Below, piece by piece: positions 42,227 to 44,858 of a stretch of DNA of 44,858 bases. Below the pieces are notes generated by a model. That model saw only the letters and a program-made list of their open reading frames with translations, was not told the DNA's origin and did not search any database. The DNA is taken from the NCBI GenBank assembly GCA_003213235.1, contig QCNJ01000012.1:1-44858 (forward strand), written 5' to 3'. How positions within the stretch are numbered: position 1 is the stretch's first letter; each line of letters starts with the position of its first letter. This DNA comes from Prochlorococcus sp. AG-424-P18. GTDB taxonomy: Bacteria; Cyanobacteriota; Cyanobacteriia; PCC-6307; Cyanobiaceae. The translations under genes and the position numbers were made by a program.

Positions 42227-44449
42227 ATGTTCACATCATCCTCAATAATTGATAATCTTAATCAGTCAGAAGGTTTAGAATATAAAAAATTGTGCAGATT
42301 ATTAAAAATAACAAAGAAATCTGATAAGGATAAATTAGATATTGCTTTAACCGCTCTAGAAACACTTGAAATAATTAGTAAAAATAAAGATGATGAATAT
42401 ACCTGCATAAAAGATAGTGGTCATCTTGTCGCCAAAATAAGATGTAGTAGCAAAGGCTATTGCTTTGCTGTAAGAGGAAAAGAGAAGGAGGATATTTATA
42501 TTAAAGAAAATCTACTTAATTATGCCTGGAATGGAGATAAAGTTTTAGTAAGGATAATAAAAGAGGGTTATAGAAGAAGATCACCTGAAGGGATAGTTGA
42601 TTGTATTCTTGAAAGATCAAATCAAATACTTCTTTCTAAAGTTGAAATAATAAACAATGATGTATATGCAATCCCAATAGACGATAGGATCCTTTCTAAA
42701 ATTAAACTTCCAAAAGAGAATAAAAAATACACTTTTAACCCAGACAACAAGAATATAGTAAAAGTTGAAATTGATAGATTTCCCATAGGTCAAGAAGAAG
42801 GACTAGGTCATGTGATACAAGAACTAAAACTTAACAATAATGAAGATTATGATACAGACTTTGTTTTATCTAAAAGCAATATCGTTAAATCACAAAATTT
42901 AAATCATATCGAGTCTAAAAAAATAGAAAAAAGAGAACGGATAGACCTTACAGATAAAAACTCTTATTTATTCAAAAGTTGGAATTCTAATAATTCTCCA
43001 ATGCTCCCAATGATTCAATTAGAGCAGGGGAAAAATAAAAGTACTAAATTATGGATACATACAAACAATCTTGCAGAAAGAGTAGATCTAAATAGTAAAA
43101 AATCTCTAGAAATATTATTTAAAGGCCTTGAATCATTGCCCTTATTAAATGATTGGCAAAACTACCTTAGTGAAGCCATAAGAAATGATTCTGAATTCAA
43201 ATTTGGTGAAAAGAATGAAGCAATAAGCCTTTGTATCAATTTAAATAGTGATAATGAAATCATTGATTGGTCATTTCATCTTACTTTAGTAAAATGCTCT
43301 CTTATTGTCGGAAGCGATCATACTGAGGCGCTACTATCAAGAAAAAGTAAATCAAGAATCACCTCTCGAGTATTAAAACCTATAAAAGTATATATTGACG
43401 ATTTAGATAAAATACTTGAAATTTCATATTCATTCAGACAAAAACATCTTTTGGAGGGTAAGGTTGAAATTCCCGCACCACTCAATAAGATTGAAGCACT
43501 AGAAGAATTTTTTATTCATAATCCAGCTGAATATTCAAAAGGATATTTTGAATCATTAAATAAAGGAGACTGCCAAACTTACCTTTCATCAATACTACAT
43601 GAAGCTAATTTAATATGGTTCAAACATTCAAATCAATTTGGCTTAAAAAGTGCAGGATACATCTCAAAGGGAATAGATTACGTTAATGCAAATGAAATCA
43701 TCAAATATTCAGAATTTATTGATAAAGATATAGAGCTTAATGAAAATGGCAATTTGGCATTTAGTCAAGTAATTAAATTATGTGGCGATGATAATAAAAA
43801 AAGAATTTTACATAAACTTTTTATTAATGAATTTAAGGGAAATGACATAAGGTTGATATCTAAAAATCCTGATAATGATGAATCAGAAAAATTATTTATT
43901 TCTCCATGGACAATTCCTGGATTTGACTTCACTAATCTTATTAATCAGTACTGTATTTTTAATATGATAATAAATGGTAAGAAATCAAAGAAAAATAATA
44001 TTAATGAAATAAATATATTGGCAAGTAATTCATTAGACCTAGTAAATTGGGATATATTTAATTCATCAATTTCAAAGAATCTAGAAATATTATTTAACAA
44101 GTTTGTAATAGATAAAGTTAATGAATACAAGTACAAAGTTACCCAATATAAATCTAATATGATAAATTTAAAAAAAGTAAGAAAAGCAGAAAAATTACTA
44201 GGTAATATTTATAGTGGGTTTATATTATCAGTGCAAACATATGGATTCTTTGTTGAGATATCAGAACTAAATGTAGAGGGTTTGGTACATGTCAGTACTC
44301 TTAATAATGATTGGTATGAATATAGGTCAAGGCAAAATCTATTGATTGGGAGAAAATCTAAAAAATCATACAAGGTTGGAGATGCAATTGAAGTAAAAAT
44401 AATAAAAGTAGATATTCTTAAATATCAAATTGATTTAGAATTAACATAA
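42227..44449 (+). CDS. RNase R-like protein with lost RNB catalytic residues
   Basis: A 740-residue protein with the domain order of RNase R. A helical N-terminal winged-helix-like segment lies at 1-60. Cold-shock domains cover about 66-200 (GYCFAV, then EDIYIKE and WNGDKVLVRI). The RNB-like domain covers 235-640, and an S1 domain lies at 656-740 (GNIYSGFILSVQTYGFFVEI). The RNB domain lacks the family's catalytic signatures. Where the acidic DxxxxxDxDD block is expected (about 243-262, after RIDLTD), Lys250, Asn256, Pro258 and Met259 occupy the four positions. The TSPIRRYPDL block is reduced to ISPWTIPGFDF (558-568), without its arginines. It is probably an RNA-binding pseudo-exonuclease. The frame is intact, so it is not a pseudogene. 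Confidence 0.85.
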   Translation: MFTSSSIIDNLNQSEGLEYKKLCRLLKITKKSDKDKLDIALTALETLEIISKNKDDEYTCIKDSGHLVAKIRCSSKGYCFAVRGKEKEDIYIKENLLNYAWNGDKVLVRIIKEGYRRRSPEGIVDCILERSNQILLSKVEIINNDVYAIPIDDRILSKIKLPKENKKYTFNPDNKNIVKVEIDRFPIGQEEGLGHVIQELKLNNNEDYDTDFVLSKSNIVKSQNLNHIESKKIEKRERIDLTDKNSYLFKSWNSNNSPMLPMIQLEQGKNKSTKLWIHTNNLAERVDLNSKKSLEILFKGLESLPLLNDWQNYLSEAIRNDSEFKFGEKNEAISLCINLNSDNEIIDWSFHLTLVKCSLIVGSDHTEALLSRKSKSRITSRVLKPIKVYIDDLDKILEISYSFRQKHLLEGKVEIPAPLNKIEALEEFFIHNPAEYSKGYFESLNKGDCQTYLSSILHEANLIWFKHSNQFGLKSAGYISKGIDYVNANEIIKYSEFIDKDIELNENGNLAFSQVIKLCGDDNKKRILHKLFINEFKGNDIRLISKNPDNDESEKLFISPWTIPGFDFTNLINQYCIFNMIINGKKSKKNNINEINILASNSLDLVNWDIFNSSISKNLEILFNKFVIDKVNEYKYKVTQYKSNMINLKKVRKAEKLLGNIYSGFILSVQTYGFFVEISELNVEGLVHVSTLNNDWYEYRSRQNLLIGRKSKKSYKVGDAIEVKIIKVDILKYQIDLELT

Positions 44450-44516
44450 ATAAATTTTCACAAAATATATTATGGAAATATCATCCAAAATAAATTTAAG
44501 ATAACTTTTTATAATT

Positions 44517-44858
44517 ATGTTTAAGAAAAAATATTTACTTTTTACTCTTTTTTTAATAATACTATTTCAAATTTTATTATATACGAATAATAATCAGAAG
44601 ACTTCATTTAGATACTTTAAATGGACCCTCCAAGAAGTAAGTATAGGTAAGTTAATCAGTATTTCGTTTTTTTCTGGTTTATTTGTAAGCACTTTATTAA
44701 ATACAACAATTACTAGTACTAGTTTTAGAAAAAAAAATTTCGAAAATGTGGAAGATGATTTTATATCTAATAATAATAAGGAAGAAATGGAACCAAACGT
44801 TGAGATGCCGCCTCAAAGGGATATTAGAGAAACTCAACCAACAATTTCTGTTAATTAC
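44517..44858 (+). CDS. Unknown membrane protein, start only
   Basis: A frame open from the ATG at 44517 to the end of the window (114 codons), so the C-terminus is missing. It has two hydrophobic segments: residues 5-22 (KYLLFTLFLIILFQILLY) and about 44-65 (KLISISFFSGLFVSTLLNT), with a short loop between (NNNQKTSFRYFKWTLQE), followed by a long polar and acidic tail with proline near the end (EPNVEMPPQRD). The layout resembles LapA-type small membrane proteins with two helices and a cytoplasmic tail, but this is only a resemblance. Confidence 0.65.
   Translation, partial: MFKKKYLLFTLFLIILFQILLYTNNNQKTSFRYFKWTLQEVSIGKLISISFFSGLFVSTLLNTTITSTSFRKKNFENVEDDFISNNNKEEMEPNVEMPPQRDIRETQPTISVNY

Overview
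The window looks like a chromosomal stretch of a marine picocyanobacterium, most likely a high-light-adapted Prochlorococcus. The DNA is very AT-rich, genes are tightly packed with 1-14 bp overlaps, TTG and GTG starts are common, and many short proteins are present. Cyanobacterial families include HemJ, a CCB2/CCB4-type cytochrome b6f assembly factor, a Ycf20/DUF565 protein, DUF1995, a probable Psb30/Ycf12 peptide and FtsH. The assignment rests on recognising gene families and gene order; no database search was run. No rRNA, CRISPR array, transposase or integrase was seen.

Layout. 1-11373: housekeeping genes (pgi end, leuS, dapF, a cysteine desulfurase, DUF1995, a PBP4-type carboxypeptidase, coaD, a flavin reductase-like protein, uvrC, hemJ, a PHP phosphoesterase). 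11375-19684: B12-linked block with cobN (cobalt insertion), ilvE and metH (B12-dependent methionine synthase); cobU follows at 30865. 19694-22609: small conserved proteins, an Ap4A phosphorylase-like enzyme and a protein joining a ribbon-helix-helix (RHH)-like N-terminus to a C-terminal J-domain. 22610-23376: a sparse region holding three copies of a 47-bp element around one small, GC-rich secreted-protein gene. 23377-32631: pheT, rpmG, rpsR, a minimal RNB exonuclease, metG, an LptC-like lipoprotein, a CCB factor, cobU, trmL, tRNA-Met, clpS and a DUF1651 protein. 32632-36476: a loose region of about ten proteins of 49-134 residues, including an RHH regulator with evident operators and a pilin-like microprotein. 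36477-44858: a 2-Cys peroxiredoxin, a membrane protein, an FtsH homologue, rpmF, DUF565, a HAD phosphatase, a psb30-like gene, a YkgJ-type protein, two half-size UPF0016 transporters, a large RNase R-like protein and the start of an unknown membrane protein.

Most notable observations. (1) The 740-residue RNase R-like protein keeps its RNA-binding domains but has lost the catalytic acidic residues and arginines, while a second RNB protein in the window keeps the active site but lacks the N-terminal RNA-binding domains. (2) The FtsH homologue keeps its ATPase but has NEVGR in place of the HEXXH zinc site, and lacks the first membrane segment. (3) Three 47-bp elements with 12-mer boxes exactly 35 bp apart surround a compositionally odd secreted-protein gene next to the RHH/J-domain protein. 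(4) The RHH gene at 33964-34329 carries two 11-bp palindromes flanking a TATAAT box and a third just after its stop codon.
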